From JAZKHE01 sp040385525 (GTDB lineage Bacteria > Bacteroidota > Bacteroidia > UBA4408): a stretch of DNA of 64,000 bases. The notes beneath the pieces are model-generated. The model searched no databases. It was given only the letters and a program-made list of their open reading frames with translations, and had not been told where the DNA came from. Position 1 is the first letter of the stretch. Each line of letters begins with the position of its first letter. This document shows, piece by piece, positions 28,010 through 37,229 of the stretch. Made by a program: the position numbers and the translations under genes. The DNA lies in assembly GCA_040385525.1 (NCBI GenBank), contig JAZKHE010000004.1:124001-188000 (forward strand). The letters run 5' to 3'.

Positions 28010-28408
28010 ATGGTTGAGCAACTAGCAATACTAAAACAAATTGATTTGCCCGAAGCACTAATTGCGCTTAGGAATGATGATATTATTGAAGTTATTTTTA
28101 AAGATGATGTTGTTTTAGATATTGCTCTACAAAACAAATTATTAAAATCTTATTTAGAAATTTGCGATAACAAACAAATGTGCTTTATTTTTAAAGCAAT
28201 GGATAATGTTACCATTACTAAAGAAGCGCGCGATAATGCAACAAATTTAGAAGATGCTTCACCACTTAAAGCATCTGCTCTTATTACCGATTCTTTAGCG
28301 TATAAATTAATTGGCCAGTTTTACTTAAAAGTAAATAAACCCAAACGACCTTTTAATATTTTTAAAACAGAATTAGATGCCATAGAATGGCTAAAACAAT
28401 TTATATAA
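28010..28408 (+). CDS. STAS/SpoIIAA-like small protein (DUF7793 type)
   Basis: A 132-residue protein with an alternating alpha/beta pattern and the family-like segments TITKEARDNAT, KASALITDSLAYKLIGQFYLKVNKPKRPFNIFKTELDAIEWLKQF. This closely recalls the DUF7793/SpoIIAA-like family, a STAS-related fold, so it could take part in partner switching, but no phospho-acceptor Ser can be assigned. It ends just before a bidirectional terminator. Confidence 0.6.
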   Translation: MVEQLAILKQIDLPEALIALRNDDIIEVIFKDDVVLDIALQNKLLKSYLEICDNKQMCFIFKAMDNVTITKEARDNATNLEDASPLKASALITDSLAYKLIGQFYLKVNKPKRPFNIFKTELDAIEWLKQFI

Positions 28409-28443
28409 AAAAAGCTCGATAAAATTTTATCGAGCTTTTTTTT
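28409..28443. terminator. Bidirectional terminator
   Basis: AAAAGCTCGATAAAA pairs with TTTTATCGAGCTTTT, with A-run before and T-run after. It can end the DUF3467/STAS-like transcript on the plus strand and the small minus-strand gene that stops at 28442. Confidence 0.85.
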
Positions 28444-28594
28444 AATTTCCATTTAAAACAATTTTATCCATTAGTTTAGAATCTTTTATTTCTATTGCTT
28501 TTGAGTAATTTAATAAAAAATCAATGCAACGTTTTGAAGGTTCTAAGTTGTTTTTTTTGTTTTCAGAAATTTTTAAAGTAGATGTTTTGTGCAT
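28442..28594 (-). CDS. Conserved-looking 50-residue small protein
   Basis: A minus-strand frame from ATG 28594 to TAA at 28442 encodes 50 residues: a basic start, then PSKRCIDFLLNYSKAIEIKD and a C-terminal KIVLNGN. The pattern PS-x(4-5)-LLNYSKA...-LN-x-N matches a short protein that I recall from many Bacteroidota (PSK..IxxILNYSKSLEV...LNLN). It is too short for usual gene-calling cut-offs. It is bounded by terminators on both sides, which fits a free-standing gene. The function is unknown. Confidence 0.55.
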   Translation of the reverse strand: MHKTSTLKISENKKNNLEPSKRCIDFLLNYSKAIEIKDSKLMDKIVLNGN

Positions 28595-28649
28595 AGGCTA
28601 TTATTGGTTTATATACAGATAACGCCTCGCATTTATTTTTATTGCATAA

Positions 28650-28677
28650 AAAAAGCTATTCGAAAGAATAGCTTTTT
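28650..28677 (-). terminator. Terminator of the T9SS BNR gene
   Basis: AAAAAGCTATTC pairs with GAATAGCTTTTT around a GAAA loop, 20 bases past the BNR gene stop. On the minus strand it is followed by a T-run. Confidence 0.85.
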
Positions 28678-28697
28678 AAAACACTTAAACTTTTACT

Positions 28698-31313
28698 TTA
28701 ATTAACTAAAGTTAATTTGGTTGTTGTCACTAGTTTTTCTGAACGCACAGTTACTGTATAAACTCCTTTAGGAAGCTCTTTTAAATTTAGTGTAGCTTTT
28801 CCATTATCGAAATTAGCATCGTAAACTACTTTAACTGTTTGGCCTGTTATGTTTTTTACATAAATATGCGCTTTATTTACACCTTTTTCTGCATCAATAA
28901 TCAAGTTTACATCTCCAGATGATGGATTAGGATATACTGTAAATATTTTGCTATTATTTGATTTACTCAACTCTTTAATTGATACAGTTGATTCTTTAGT
29001 AGGATTTAAAGTACTTACCTCCCAAAGTCCTCTACCATAAGTAGAAGCGCGTAACAAACTTTTTTTGTATTGAATTTCTAAATCAGTTACAATAGTATTT
29101 GGCAAGCCTGTGTTGTAAGGTTGCCATTCACCAAATTCACTATTCAAATAGTAAACACCTAAATCTGTTCCAATATACACATCTTCTAGTGCCGAATTTC
29201 TTTGATGCACAACACAATTTACTGGTACATTGGGCAATCCAATATTTGTAATATTTATCCAAGTAGTTCCTCCATCAACAGATTTAAAAACTTTGTTAGT
29301 TTCAGAGTATCCACCTAATGTTGCCCAAATTGTGTCAACAGAATTTTCATGAAAAGTAATACCCGAAATACCTAAAGTTGAAGCTGATGTTATACCTGTC
29401 GTTATATTTGTCCAAGAAAAACCTCCATCATCTGTTTTAAATATTCGAGAACTTGTAGCCGCTAACACATAACTACCATCAGAATGTGCTACTTTTATGT
29501 TATCAAATTCAGAACCATTTATTCCTAATGCAATAGGCTGACTCGATGATTTATCTATCCAAGTCTCACCCATGTCTTCTGATTTATATATTTTTCTATA
29601 ACCTATCCAAATATTTGTTGGAGTTGATGGGTCGAGCACATAAGGAGTTACCCAAGGTCCGTCTGCAGTTTCTTGAGATGGTTTAATGTGGTCAAACGAT
29701 GCACCTCCATCTGTTGATCGATTAATGTCTCCATATTGAGAAGCACCATACATATTTCTATAATCAGAAGGATCTATTGCGCAATCCATTCCATCACCAC
29801 CTAAAACGTGTTCCATTGAAGAAACACCATCTAATCTTGAAAACAAATTTGTACCATTATCTTGTGCACCACCAATTACATAACTATCTACATCTTGCGA
29901 AGTAGACATTTTATATATTTGTTGTACTTGCAAACCGGCACTTATATCATTCCAAATTGTACCATTATTTTGAGTTTTAAAAACTCCTCCATCATTACCG
30001 CTATATAAAACAGTTCCGCTACCAGGTTTAAAAATTAAATAATGTATATCTGCATGCACATATTCTGCACCACCACCGCCATACCAATGCGCATTTAACG
30101 ACCAACTAGTTCCTCCATTTGTTGAACGCCAAATATTTATACCACCTACATATACATTATTCTCATCTGTTTCTGAAACCCCTAAACCTAAATCATACCA
30201 ACCTTGCCCGTCTGTATCTCCAGTTCCGCTAGTTGACCAACCTAAAATGTTTGGCGAAGTAGATTTTTGTACCCATGTTGCTCCTCCATCAGATGATTTA
30301 TGAAGTGCAGCGAAACCACCTCCTCCATCTGCGCCAACGGTATAAATAACATTTGCGTTTGCTGGTGTAACTGCTAGCATTAATCGAGTTGAGCCAAAAC
30401 TTACTCCTGTAGAAATTGTAGTTCTATTAGTAAAAAAATCTGTTGTTTTTATAACTGAACTTCCCGTTGAAGCATACAATGTATTAGGATCTCCGGGCTT
30501 AGCTTCCAAATCAAAATACTCACCACTTGTAACAATCTTAGTCCAACTATCACCACCATCAAAAGTTCTATAAATACCTTTATCTGTTGTTGCAACAATT
30601 GTATCAGGGTCGTTTTTGTGCATAATCATTTTAGTGATTTGAATATTTGTGCTATAAGCAAACTCTAAACCAGTAGAAACCCAATTAGCACCTCCATCAG
30701 TAGATTTAAAAACACCTAAACTTCTTGTATCACCAGCATCTCTATCGCCTGTAGCAATGTATATTTCATTTCTATTTTCAGGATTAATTACAATATCTGA
30801 AACACCAATGCATGGTAAGTTATCAGTTGTTGTAAACCAAGTTAAACCATCATCATCGCTACGCCATAAACCACCAGCAGGCGAACCAGCATAAATAATA
30901 GTTGGGTCAATAGGATCAAAAGCAATACAATTAATTCTACCTACTCCGCCGCCGCCGCTAGGCACAGCATCTTTAGGTCCTAATATTTCCCAAACTCCTG
31001 CCTCGCTTGTTTTTTTTGCAATTGAGTTATTTCTTAGTTGTGCCTTATTCCACTCTCTTACTAATAATTCTTGAGAAGGGAAATTTCCATTTTCGTCTAC
31101 TCTTTTTTCCCAAAAATATTCCCAACGTTTAAATTGTTTTTCGCCTCTAACCATTTCTGGATGGGACTGTTTGTATTGGTAAAAAGCATCTCTAATTTGA
31201 TTAAAATTAGGATTTTCTATTCCTTGATTTTTCAAATTTTGAATCCAAGGTTGAGCATTAACTGCTGCTCCCAAAAAAAGAAACATACTAAATAAAAGGC
31301 AGATTTTTTTCAT
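28698..31313 (-). CDS. T9SS-secreted BNR/sortilin-like repeat protein
   Basis: From ATG 31313 the protein has 871 residues and a signal peptide (MKKICLLFSMFLFLGAAVNAQ); the frame is open 20 codons further but without a better start. Many BNR/VPS10-like blades follow with Asp-box motifs (SDDGLTWF, STDGGANWVS, SSDGGATWVQ, SVDGGTTWIN). The C-terminus is a T9SS type A sorting domain: VYPNPSSGDVNLII, then LPKGVYTVTV and a final TTTKLTLVN. It is exported and attached to or released from the surface; the ligand is unknown. Confidence 0.9.
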   Translation of the reverse strand: MKKICLLFSMFLFLGAAVNAQPWIQNLKNQGIENPNFNQIRDAFYQYKQSHPEMVRGEKQFKRWEYFWEKRVDENGNFPSQELLVREWNKAQLRNNSIAKKTSEAGVWEILGPKDAVPSGGGGVGRINCIAFDPIDPTIIYAGSPAGGLWRSDDDGLTWFTTTDNLPCIGVSDIVINPENRNEIYIATGDRDAGDTRSLGVFKSTDGGANWVSTGLEFAYSTNIQITKMIMHKNDPDTIVATTDKGIYRTFDGGDSWTKIVTSGEYFDLEAKPGDPNTLYASTGSSVIKTTDFFTNRTTISTGVSFGSTRLMLAVTPANANVIYTVGADGGGGFAALHKSSDGGATWVQKSTSPNILGWSTSGTGDTDGQGWYDLGLGVSETDENNVYVGGINIWRSTNGGTSWSLNAHWYGGGGAEYVHADIHYLIFKPGSGTVLYSGNDGGVFKTQNNGTIWNDISAGLQVQQIYKMSTSQDVDSYVIGGAQDNGTNLFSRLDGVSSMEHVLGGDGMDCAIDPSDYRNMYGASQYGDINRSTDGGASFDHIKPSQETADGPWVTPYVLDPSTPTNIWIGYRKIYKSEDMGETWIDKSSSQPIALGINGSEFDNIKVAHSDGSYVLAATSSRIFKTDDGGFSWTNITTGITSASTLGISGITFHENSVDTIWATLGGYSETNKVFKSVDGGTTWINITNIGLPNVPVNCVVHQRNSALEDVYIGTDLGVYYLNSEFGEWQPYNTGLPNTIVTDLEIQYKKSLLRASTYGRGLWEVSTLNPTKESTVSIKELSKSNNSKIFTVYPNPSSGDVNLIIDAEKGVNKAHIYVKNITGQTVKVVYDANFDNGKATLNLKELPKGVYTVTVRSEKLVTTTKLTLVN

Positions 31314-31369
31314 TAATATTTTGTTTGGTATTTTACTTAATTTAAAGTTAATAATTCTTTTTTTAATTA

Positions 31370-31816
31370 TCAAGCCAAAATTAAATTAGTTGAATATATC
31401 AATACAACATATCTAATTAACTTACCTATAAACATAAAAAATAGTGTAATTGTTTTAGGCGATTTCAATAATCCGAGCAATACCATAAATACATCACCAA
31501 CAAATGGCAACCAACTAAAAAAAGCTAAATATTTTCCTTTTCTATCAGCAAAAACATACCACTTTTGCAATTTATCGTCAGAAATCCCTGTGAATTTTTT
31601 AATAAGTGTTGTATTACCTAAATAGCCTAAATAATATGTAGTAATTCCTCCTAATGTATTTCCAATTGTTGCTACAACCAAGCACGTTAAAGGAGAAACA
31701 CCGCTGTATAACAAAAAAAATAGTACCAGCTCAGATGAAACTGGTACTATAGTTGAAGCTAAAAAAGAAGCTGAAAATAAGCCTAATAAACCGAGCTCGT
31801 TAAAGTACTCGATCAT
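31370..31816 (-). CDS. YqaA/DedA-like membrane protein (VTT domain)
   Basis: A 148-residue membrane protein with a VTT/DedA-type fold: FLASTIVPVSSELVLFFLLYSG, GNTLGGITTYYLGYLG and FFSWLPFVGDVFMVLLGLL. Members may move lipids across the inner membrane. It lies 5 bases downstream of the cyclophilin gene on the minus strand, so the two are probably co-transcribed. Confidence 0.85.
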   Translation of the reverse strand: MIEYFNELGLLGLFSASFLASTIVPVSSELVLFFLLYSGVSPLTCLVVATIGNTLGGITTYYLGYLGNTTLIKKFTGISDDKLQKWYVFADRKGKYLAFFSWLPFVGDVFMVLLGLLKSPKTITLFFMFIGKLIRYVVLIYSTNLILA

Positions 31817-31821
31817 TTATA

Positions 31822-32256
31822 TTATTCTGTAATTGTAATTTTTTCGATAACATCGCCCATTCTTATTCCATCAACCACATCTAATCCTTCAACCACTTTA
31901 CCAAAACAAGTATGTGCGCCATCTAAATGTGCTACATGACCTCTTGATAAACAGATAAAAAATTGAGAACCGCCAGTATCTTTACCTGCATGTGCCATTG
32001 ATAAAACTCCTTTGTCGTGAAACTGTTTTTCGCCAGTTGTTTCGCATTTAATTTTGTACCCAGGTCCGCCAGTACCATCACCTTTTGGGCAACCACCTTG
32101 TATTACAAACTGAGGAATAACACGATGAAAAGTTAATCCATTATAAAAACCTTTATTTGCTAAATCTTTAAAATTTTGAACCGTACCTGGAGTTTCTTTA
32201 TCATAAAGTTCTACCATCATAGTTCCTTTTCCTGTAACAATTTCTGCTTTACTCAT
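31822..32256 (-). CDS. Cyclophilin-type peptidyl-prolyl cis-trans isomerase
   Basis: A 144-residue cytoplasmic cyclophilin without a signal peptide: FHRVIPQFVIQGGCPKGDGTGGPGYK, then GSQFFICL and HLDGAHTCFGKVVEGLDVV. The catalytic Arg (FHRVI) and surrounding Phe/Gln residues are present. It catalyses proline isomerisation in protein folding. Confidence 0.92.
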   Translation of the reverse strand: MSKAEIVTGKGTMMVELYDKETPGTVQNFKDLANKGFYNGLTFHRVIPQFVIQGGCPKGDGTGGPGYKIKCETTGEKQFHDKGVLSMAHAGKDTGGSQFFICLSRGHVAHLDGAHTCFGKVVEGLDVVDGIRMGDVIEKITITE

Positions 32257-32434
32257 ATTATTATCTTGTTTTTAAAAAATATTATTTTGGCGCAATTTAC
32301 TTATTTTAAACGTAAAATGAGGTTTTTAACAAAGTAACTTTAAGAAAAAAAATGGTTAATTACTTGTTAATAAAAAAAATACTTCTAATTTAGCCAATCT
32401 TAAAATTAAAAAAAACAAAGCTCACTATAAATCG

Positions 32435-33394
32435 ATGAAAATAGTTTTAAAATATATCCTCTCTCTCTTTTTAATTTGTACTTTTTTAAGTTCTGTAAAT
32501 GCAGGCGAAATTAAAAATCCGACAGAAAATGGTAAAGACACTACTAAGGCAAAAATAAATTTAAAATCGGTTGTTGTTTCCGAAGAATTAGAAAGTATAG
32601 AAGATGAAGAAATCTTGGCATCTGAGGAACAGCATGAGGAACACGAACTGAGTGAAGATGAAGACAACATTTTTTTAAAAGACCCAAGCTTTGATGCTTA
32701 TGGCATTTGGGATACAGTAAGTGTAAATCCATATAAAATGGACTTATCTAAAAAAACTGATACTACAATTATAAAATTACAAGATCATTACCAATGCGAT
32801 TATTTTCATCCTTATAAAGGTAGAGTTACTTCTAACTTTGGCCCACGAAGCAGAGTTAGATACCACTACGGAACTGATATTGATTTAGAAACAGGAGATA
32901 GCGTTTATTGCGCTTTTGAAGGAACTGTGCGTGTTTCAAGAAAAAGTTCTTCTTACGGAAATGTTGTTGTTGTTCGTCATAAAAATGGTTTAGAAACTGT
33001 TTATGCACACTTATCGCGTTTAGATGTAAAAATTGGTGAACATGTTGAAGCTGGCGATTTATTAGGATTAGGTGGCAACACAGGTCGCTCAAGAGGTAGC
33101 CATTTACATTTTGAAGTTCGTTTTAAAGGACAACCAATTAACCCAAACACAGTTATTAATTTTGAATCGGGTTGTTTAGCAACTAACGAAATCGCAATTG
33201 ATAAAAACTCATTTAAATACATTGCCGATTTTAAAGCCGAAGCATCTAAAATTAGATACTACAAAGTAAAAAGAGGCGATACCTTAAGTAAAATTGCACG
33301 TAACAACAGAACCACTGTAGCTAAACTTAGAAAGCTAAATAAAATGAGTTCTAAAGCTGTGCTTAAAGCAGGAAAAAGAATTAGAGTTGCCTAA
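32435..33394 (+). CDS. M23 peptidase with C-terminal LysM
   Basis: A 319-residue secreted protein: signal peptide (1-24), an acidic linker rich in Glu (about 45-75), an M23 metallopeptidase domain with the first zinc motif HYGTDIDL near 143 and HLHFEV near 223, and a LysM motif YYKVKRGDTLSKIARNN from about 275. It probably cuts or remodels peptidoglycan in the periplasm; the zinc ligands (H-x(3)-D and H-x-H) look complete. It precedes an SH3 protein gene by 6 bases. Confidence 0.92.
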   Translation: MKIVLKYILSLFLICTFLSSVNAGEIKNPTENGKDTTKAKINLKSVVVSEELESIEDEEILASEEQHEEHELSEDEDNIFLKDPSFDAYGIWDTVSVNPYKMDLSKKTDTTIIKLQDHYQCDYFHPYKGRVTSNFGPRSRVRYHYGTDIDLETGDSVYCAFEGTVRVSRKSSSYGNVVVVRHKNGLETVYAHLSRLDVKIGEHVEAGDLLGLGGNTGRSRGSHLHFEVRFKGQPINPNTVINFESGCLATNEIAIDKNSFKYIADFKAEASKIRYYKVKRGDTLSKIARNNRTTVAKLRKLNKMSSKAVLKAGKRIRVA

Positions 33395-33400
33395 ATTTAA

Positions 33401-33925
33401 ATGAAGAAATTTATTTTTCTTTCTCTTACCATTTTAACATGCACTACATTTTATTGCAAGGCTCAATCGGCTTGTAAAAAAGAAATGTCTGCTTACCTTA
33501 ACGATCCAGATATCAACGGAAAAACAAACATCAGAAAAGAACCAAAAGGTGCTATTATTCAACAAATTCCTGCAAACGATTCGTATGGGATTTCTATTGT
33601 TGATGCAAAAGACGGTTGGTTAAAAATTAGCGATTTATATTCATACAACAACGAAGTAAAACTAAACGCTGCTTTTGGCTGGATACACAGTTCTATTGTG
33701 CAGTGCGGAACGCGCAACTACGATGGCAAACCCATTAAAATTTACGAAAAATCAAACACCGCTTCTAAGATAATTGCTACTATTAATCAAGAAACATCGG
33801 TAAACATTATCGACATCTGCAACAAGTTTGCTAAAGTAAGCTGGACTGATGCTCAAAAAAGAAAGCTAACAGGCTGGATAGCTACAGAATGGCTTTGCAG
33901 TTCTCCTGTTACTAATTGCAATTAG
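33401..33925 (+). CDS. Secreted SH3-domain protein
   Basis: A 174-residue protein with a signal peptide (ending YCKAQS) and two bacterial SH3-like segments: TNIRKEPKGAIIQQIPA...GWLKISD and IKIYEKSNTASKIIATI...KLTGWIATEWL. Such domains bind cell-wall peptides. Its tight spacing behind the M23/LysM gene suggests that both act on peptidoglycan. No catalytic domain is present. Confidence 0.75.
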   Translation: MKKFIFLSLTILTCTTFYCKAQSACKKEMSAYLNDPDINGKTNIRKEPKGAIIQQIPANDSYGISIVDAKDGWLKISDLYSYNNEVKLNAAFGWIHSSIVQCGTRNYDGKPIKIYEKSNTASKIIATINQETSVNIIDICNKFAKVSWTDAQKRKLTGWIATEWLCSSPVTNCN

Positions 33926-34006
33926 TGTGAGCTAAGTTGTCAACATTTTCTTAAAAAGTACTTTACTAAGTAACAAATATTACAATCGAAAAAGCTTTTA
34001 AATACT

Positions 34007-34014
34007 TAAATTTG
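34007..34014 (+). promoter_or_regulatory. -7 element TAAATTTG for trxB
   Basis: TAAATTTG matches TAnnTTTG, 28 bases before the trxB ATG, in an intergenic gap. No -33 match is clear. Confidence 0.4.
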
Positions 34015-34042
34015 CGCAACAAAATTTTATCAAAAAGAAATT

Positions 34043-34987
34043 ATGAGCGCAGAAATTGAAAAAACAAATTGCTTAATTATAGGTTCTGGTCCTGCTGGCT
34101 ACACAGCTGCTATCTATGCATCAAGAGCGGGTTTAAAACCAATCATGTATCAAGGTTTGCAACCTGGTGGACAGTTAACTATTACCACCGAAGTTGATAA
34201 TTTCCCTGGTTATCCAAACGGAGTTGAAGGCCCAGCAATGATGGAAGATTTAAAAAAACAAGCAGAGCGTTTTGGAACAGATGTTAGATTTGGTTTAGCA
34301 ACAAAAGTTGATTTTTCTGTTTCTCCAAAAAGAGTTATTGTTGATGATACAAAAGAAATTTTAGCCGATACAATTATTATTGCAACTGGAGCAAGTGCCA
34401 AATGGTTAGGTTTAGAAAGCGAACAAAAATTTAATGGTTTTGGTGTTTCTGCTTGCGCTGTTTGCGATGGCTTTTTTTACCGTAATCAAGAAGTTGCTAT
34501 TGTTGGAGCTGGCGATACTGCTGCTGAAGAAGCTACTTACTTATCTAAACTTTGTAAAAAAGTTACTATGCTTGTGCGTAGCGATAAATTTCGTGCTTCA
34601 AAAGCAATGATTGATAGAGTAATGAGCACGCCAAATATTGAAGTTTTGTTTAATACCGAAACTGTTGAAATAGTTGGTGATAAAGGAGTGAACGGAGTTA
34701 TTGTAAAAAACAGAACTACTAACGAAACTTCAACAATTGCAGTAACAGGATTTTTTGTTGCTATTGGACATACACCTAACTCACAATTATTTACAGGGCA
34801 ATTAACTATGGACGAAAACGGATACATAAAAACTACTCCGGGTTCTAGCAAAACAAATATTGAAGGTGTATTTGCTTGTGGTGATATTCAAGATCATATT
34901 TACCGCCAAGCCGTTACAGCTGCTGGTAGTGGTTGCATGGCTGCTTTAGATGCCGAACGTTGGTTAGCAGCACAAGGCGTTCATTAG
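34043..34987 (+). CDS. trxB: Thioredoxin-disulfide reductase
   Basis: A 314-residue FAD/NADPH flavoprotein: N-terminal IGSGPAGYTAAIYASRAG, then the redox-active CAVC motif near residue 138 (SACAVCDGFFYRNQE), the NADPH motif GAGDTAAEEATYL and the C-terminal FAD motif VFACGDIQDHIYRQAVTAAGSG. It reduces thioredoxin with NADPH. It has its own promoter-like motif and a terminator downstream, so it is monocistronic. Confidence 0.96.
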   Translation: MSAEIEKTNCLIIGSGPAGYTAAIYASRAGLKPIMYQGLQPGGQLTITTEVDNFPGYPNGVEGPAMMEDLKKQAERFGTDVRFGLATKVDFSVSPKRVIVDDTKEILADTIIIATGASAKWLGLESEQKFNGFGVSACAVCDGFFYRNQEVAIVGAGDTAAEEATYLSKLCKKVTMLVRSDKFRASKAMIDRVMSTPNIEVLFNTETVEIVGDKGVNGVIVKNRTTNETSTIAVTGFFVAIGHTPNSQLFTGQLTMDENGYIKTTPGSSKTNIEGVFACGDIQDHIYRQAVTAAGSGCMAALDAERWLAAQGVH

Positions 34988-35011
34988 TAGTATTAAAAAT
35001 ATTTTTATTGT

Positions 35012-35041
35012 TAACTCCAGCTTTTAGTTGGAGTTTTTTTT
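35012..35041 (+). terminator. Terminator after trxB
   Basis: AACTCCA (35012-35018) pairs with TGGAGTT (35028-35034), followed by a long T-run, 24 bases past the trxB stop. Confidence 0.85.
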
Positions 35042-35042
35042 A

Positions 35043-35050
35043 TATATTTG
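35043..35050 (+). promoter_or_regulatory. -7 element TATATTTG
   Basis: An exact consensus match directly behind the trxB terminator, 21 bases before the ATG at 35072. A possible -33 TTGG overlaps the 3' arm of the terminator stem (35027-35030). Confidence 0.42.
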
Positions 35051-35071
35051 GTTTGCACAAATCTTTAAGCA

Positions 35072-35392
35072 ATGAAAAAAATCGTTTTCATTTTCGCTTT
35101 TTTTATTTCACAAATAAGTTGCAGTAAAATGGTTGATACTGATTGGGTATATTACAAAGAAACGTATTGCGCTGACATTTGGACAAATGATGATTTAAAA
35201 GAAATAGACGAAGAAAAAAACATTGAAGCCTATTTTAAAAGTATAGATATAAAGATTTTAGAAATTCAAATTTCAAATGATAGTGTGCCAGAACTTTGCA
35301 AAGCATGCTTCTGTAAAACAGGAAGAATAATAAAATGCAAAGTAAAAACAAAAGATGTTGCAGAAATGCAAAACAAAGGATTCTATCAGTAA
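35072..35392 (+). CDS. Small hypothetical lipoprotein
   Basis: A 106-residue protein with a short signal and a lipobox-like SQISC near residue 17. The mature part has Cys residues in YCADIW and LCKACFCKTGRIIKCK, which may form disulfides. No family is recognised. It is flanked by its own promoter motif and terminator and is therefore probably a free-standing gene. Confidence 0.65.
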   Translation: MKKIVFIFAFFISQISCSKMVDTDWVYYKETYCADIWTNDDLKEIDEEKNIEAYFKSIDIKILEIQISNDSVPELCKACFCKTGRIIKCKVKTKDVAEMQNKGFYQ

Positions 35393-35412
35393 TTATAAAA
35401 TATTATCTTTAT

Positions 35413-35440
35413 AGCTCTATATTCGTATAGAGCTTTTTTA
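35413..35440 (+). terminator. Terminator
   Basis: AGCTCTATA (35413-35421) pairs with TATAGAGCT (35426-35434) around a TTCG loop and is followed by T-rich sequence. Confidence 0.88.
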
Positions 35441-35455
35441 TTTTATAGCATAGCC

Positions 35456-36811
35456 ATGATTAAAAACAAAATAGGAATACTTTTAGTAATTATTTTATTT
35501 ATTACTTGCACACTATCAATTGCAAATCATTTTGCATGGTTAAGTATTGATAGTTTTATTTTAATGAGTTTTAGATGGGTATTTATTGCCACTTTAATAG
35601 TTTTTGGAATTAGCAAAAGCTCGCTAACCACATGGATTTTAATTAGTATGGTAGTTGGTGCAGAAATAGGCAACGATATGCCCGAAGTAGCCAACAACTT
35701 AAAAGTAATAAGCACAGCATTTTTAAAATTAATTAAAACTATTATTGCTCCGCTCCTATTCGGAACGTTAGTGGTTGGTATTGCAGGTCATTCTGATATA
35801 AAACAAGTAGGAAGAATGGGTTGGAAATCGTTATTGTATTTTGAAGTAGTTACTACATTAGCATTGTTTGTTGGTTTAGCAGCTATAAATATTTCTAAAG
35901 CAGGAGTTGGAATTGAAATGCCAACGCAACAAAGTACAGAACAAATTACTATTGTAAAACAAACAACATCAGATATTATTCTACATATTTTCCCTGAAAA
36001 CATTGCTAAATCCGTTGCCGAAGGGCAAGTATTACAAGTTGTGATTTTTAGTGTTTTGTTTGGTATTGGCGCTGCAATGGTTAGCGAGCAAAAACGTAAA
36101 CCTGTTATTGAATTTGCTGAAAGCTTAAGCGAAGTTATGTTTAAATTTACAAACGTAATTATGTACTTAGCGCCATTTGGTGTTGGCGCTGCAATTGCTT
36201 ACACAGTAGGAAATATGGGCTTTGGCATAATGGTCAATTTGTTTCATTTACTCGCTACATTATACGTTGCATTAATTGCTTTTATTTTATTGGTATTGTT
36301 GCCAATTGCACTTATAATAAAATTACCGATTCGTAAATTCATTGCAGCTGTTGCCGAACCTGTTTCAATAGCATTTGCAACTACAAGTTCTGAAGCAGCT
36401 TTACCTAAAGCAATGGTTGCTATGGAAAATTTAGGGGTGCCTCGAAAAATAGTAGCCTTTGTTATGCCAACAGGTTATAGTTTTAACTTGGATGGCACAA
36501 CTTTATATTTAGCGCTAGCCTCTATTTTTGTTGCGCAAGCAGCAGGTGTAGAAATGACTTTAACACAACAATTAGTAATGATTTTTACTTTAATGCTAAC
36601 CAGTAAAGGTGTTGCAGGCGTGCCGCGTGCTTCGCTAGTAATTTTATTGGGAACAGCTGCCAGTTTTAATTTACCTACAGAACCCATTTTTGTAATATTG
36701 GGTATTGATGCCTTAATGGATATGGCTCGCACATCAGTTAACGTTATTGGTAATTGTTTAGCAACAGTTGTTATTGCTAAGTGGGAAGGCGAATTTCATA
36801 CAAAAGCTTAA
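35456..36811 (+). CDS. Dicarboxylate/amino acid:cation symporter (DctA/GltP family)
   Basis: A 451-residue transporter with about 8 helices plus two re-entrant loops. Family signatures: PLLFGTLVVGIAGHSD, the first hairpin ATTSSEAALPKAM, the helix-7 motif MPTGYSFNLDGTTLYLA and a C-terminal LGIDALMDMARTSVNVIGN. It imports C4-dicarboxylates or glutamate/aspartate with H+ or Na+. The TSSEAALP motif is nearer to DctA-type than to glutamate carriers, but the substrate is not certain. A cytochrome c gene follows by 19 bases. Confidence 0.92.
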   Translation: MIKNKIGILLVIILFITCTLSIANHFAWLSIDSFILMSFRWVFIATLIVFGISKSSLTTWILISMVVGAEIGNDMPEVANNLKVISTAFLKLIKTIIAPLLFGTLVVGIAGHSDIKQVGRMGWKSLLYFEVVTTLALFVGLAAINISKAGVGIEMPTQQSTEQITIVKQTTSDIILHIFPENIAKSVAEGQVLQVVIFSVLFGIGAAMVSEQKRKPVIEFAESLSEVMFKFTNVIMYLAPFGVGAAIAYTVGNMGFGIMVNLFHLLATLYVALIAFILLVLLPIALIIKLPIRKFIAAVAEPVSIAFATTSSEAALPKAMVAMENLGVPRKIVAFVMPTGYSFNLDGTTLYLALASIFVAQAAGVEMTLTQQLVMIFTLMLTSKGVAGVPRASLVILLGTAASFNLPTEPIFVILGIDALMDMARTSVNVIGNCLATVVIAKWEGEFHTKA

Positions 36812-36830
36812 TTTTTAAATCTATATACTT

Positions 36831-37214
36831 ATGAAAAAAATCACAATTGCATTATTATTAATTGGTTCGACATTATTTATTTATCGTTGCACTAGTTCTA
36901 AAAAAACAACTGCAACAGCAACAACTAAAGAAACTTCACCAGTAAGTAACGAAATTACAAACGAAAAGATTTTAGTTGAAGCTCAAAAAAAATCGAGCGC
37001 AATTACATTAGCAAACATTACAAATGGAGTTGATGTGTACAACAACAAATGTTTTAATTGCCACGGTGCAAAAGGCGGAATTGAAGGGCACAGCGCAACA
37101 GAATGGGTAAGCATTATTGATAGAATGGCTCCAAAATCAAAACTAACTGCTGAAGAAAAAAACAATTTATCGCATTATATATTAGCGAAAAAAGAATTAA
37201 TGAATGCTAAATAA
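36831..37214 (+). CDS. Small c-type cytochrome lipoprotein
   Basis: A 127-residue protein with a lipoprotein-like signal (LFIYRCTSSKK, Cys near 20). One haem c site is CFNCH near residues 74-78; a plausible distal ligand is Met in IDRMAPKSKL. It is likely a periplasmic, lipid-anchored electron carrier or sensor. A HEAT protein gene follows by 15 bases. Confidence 0.85.
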   Translation: MKKITIALLLIGSTLFIYRCTSSKKTTATATTKETSPVSNEITNEKILVEAQKKSSAITLANITNGVDVYNNKCFNCHGAKGGIEGHSATEWVSIIDRMAPKSKLTAEEKNNLSHYILAKKELMNAK

Positions 37215-37229
37215 TTAGATTTTTATCTG

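Noticed and set aside
32425..33222. Several minus-strand frames over the M23/LysM gene
   Set aside because: They mirror the peptidase gene and are rich in Ser/Leu/His from reversed acidic codons. The peptidase frame has catalytic motifs.
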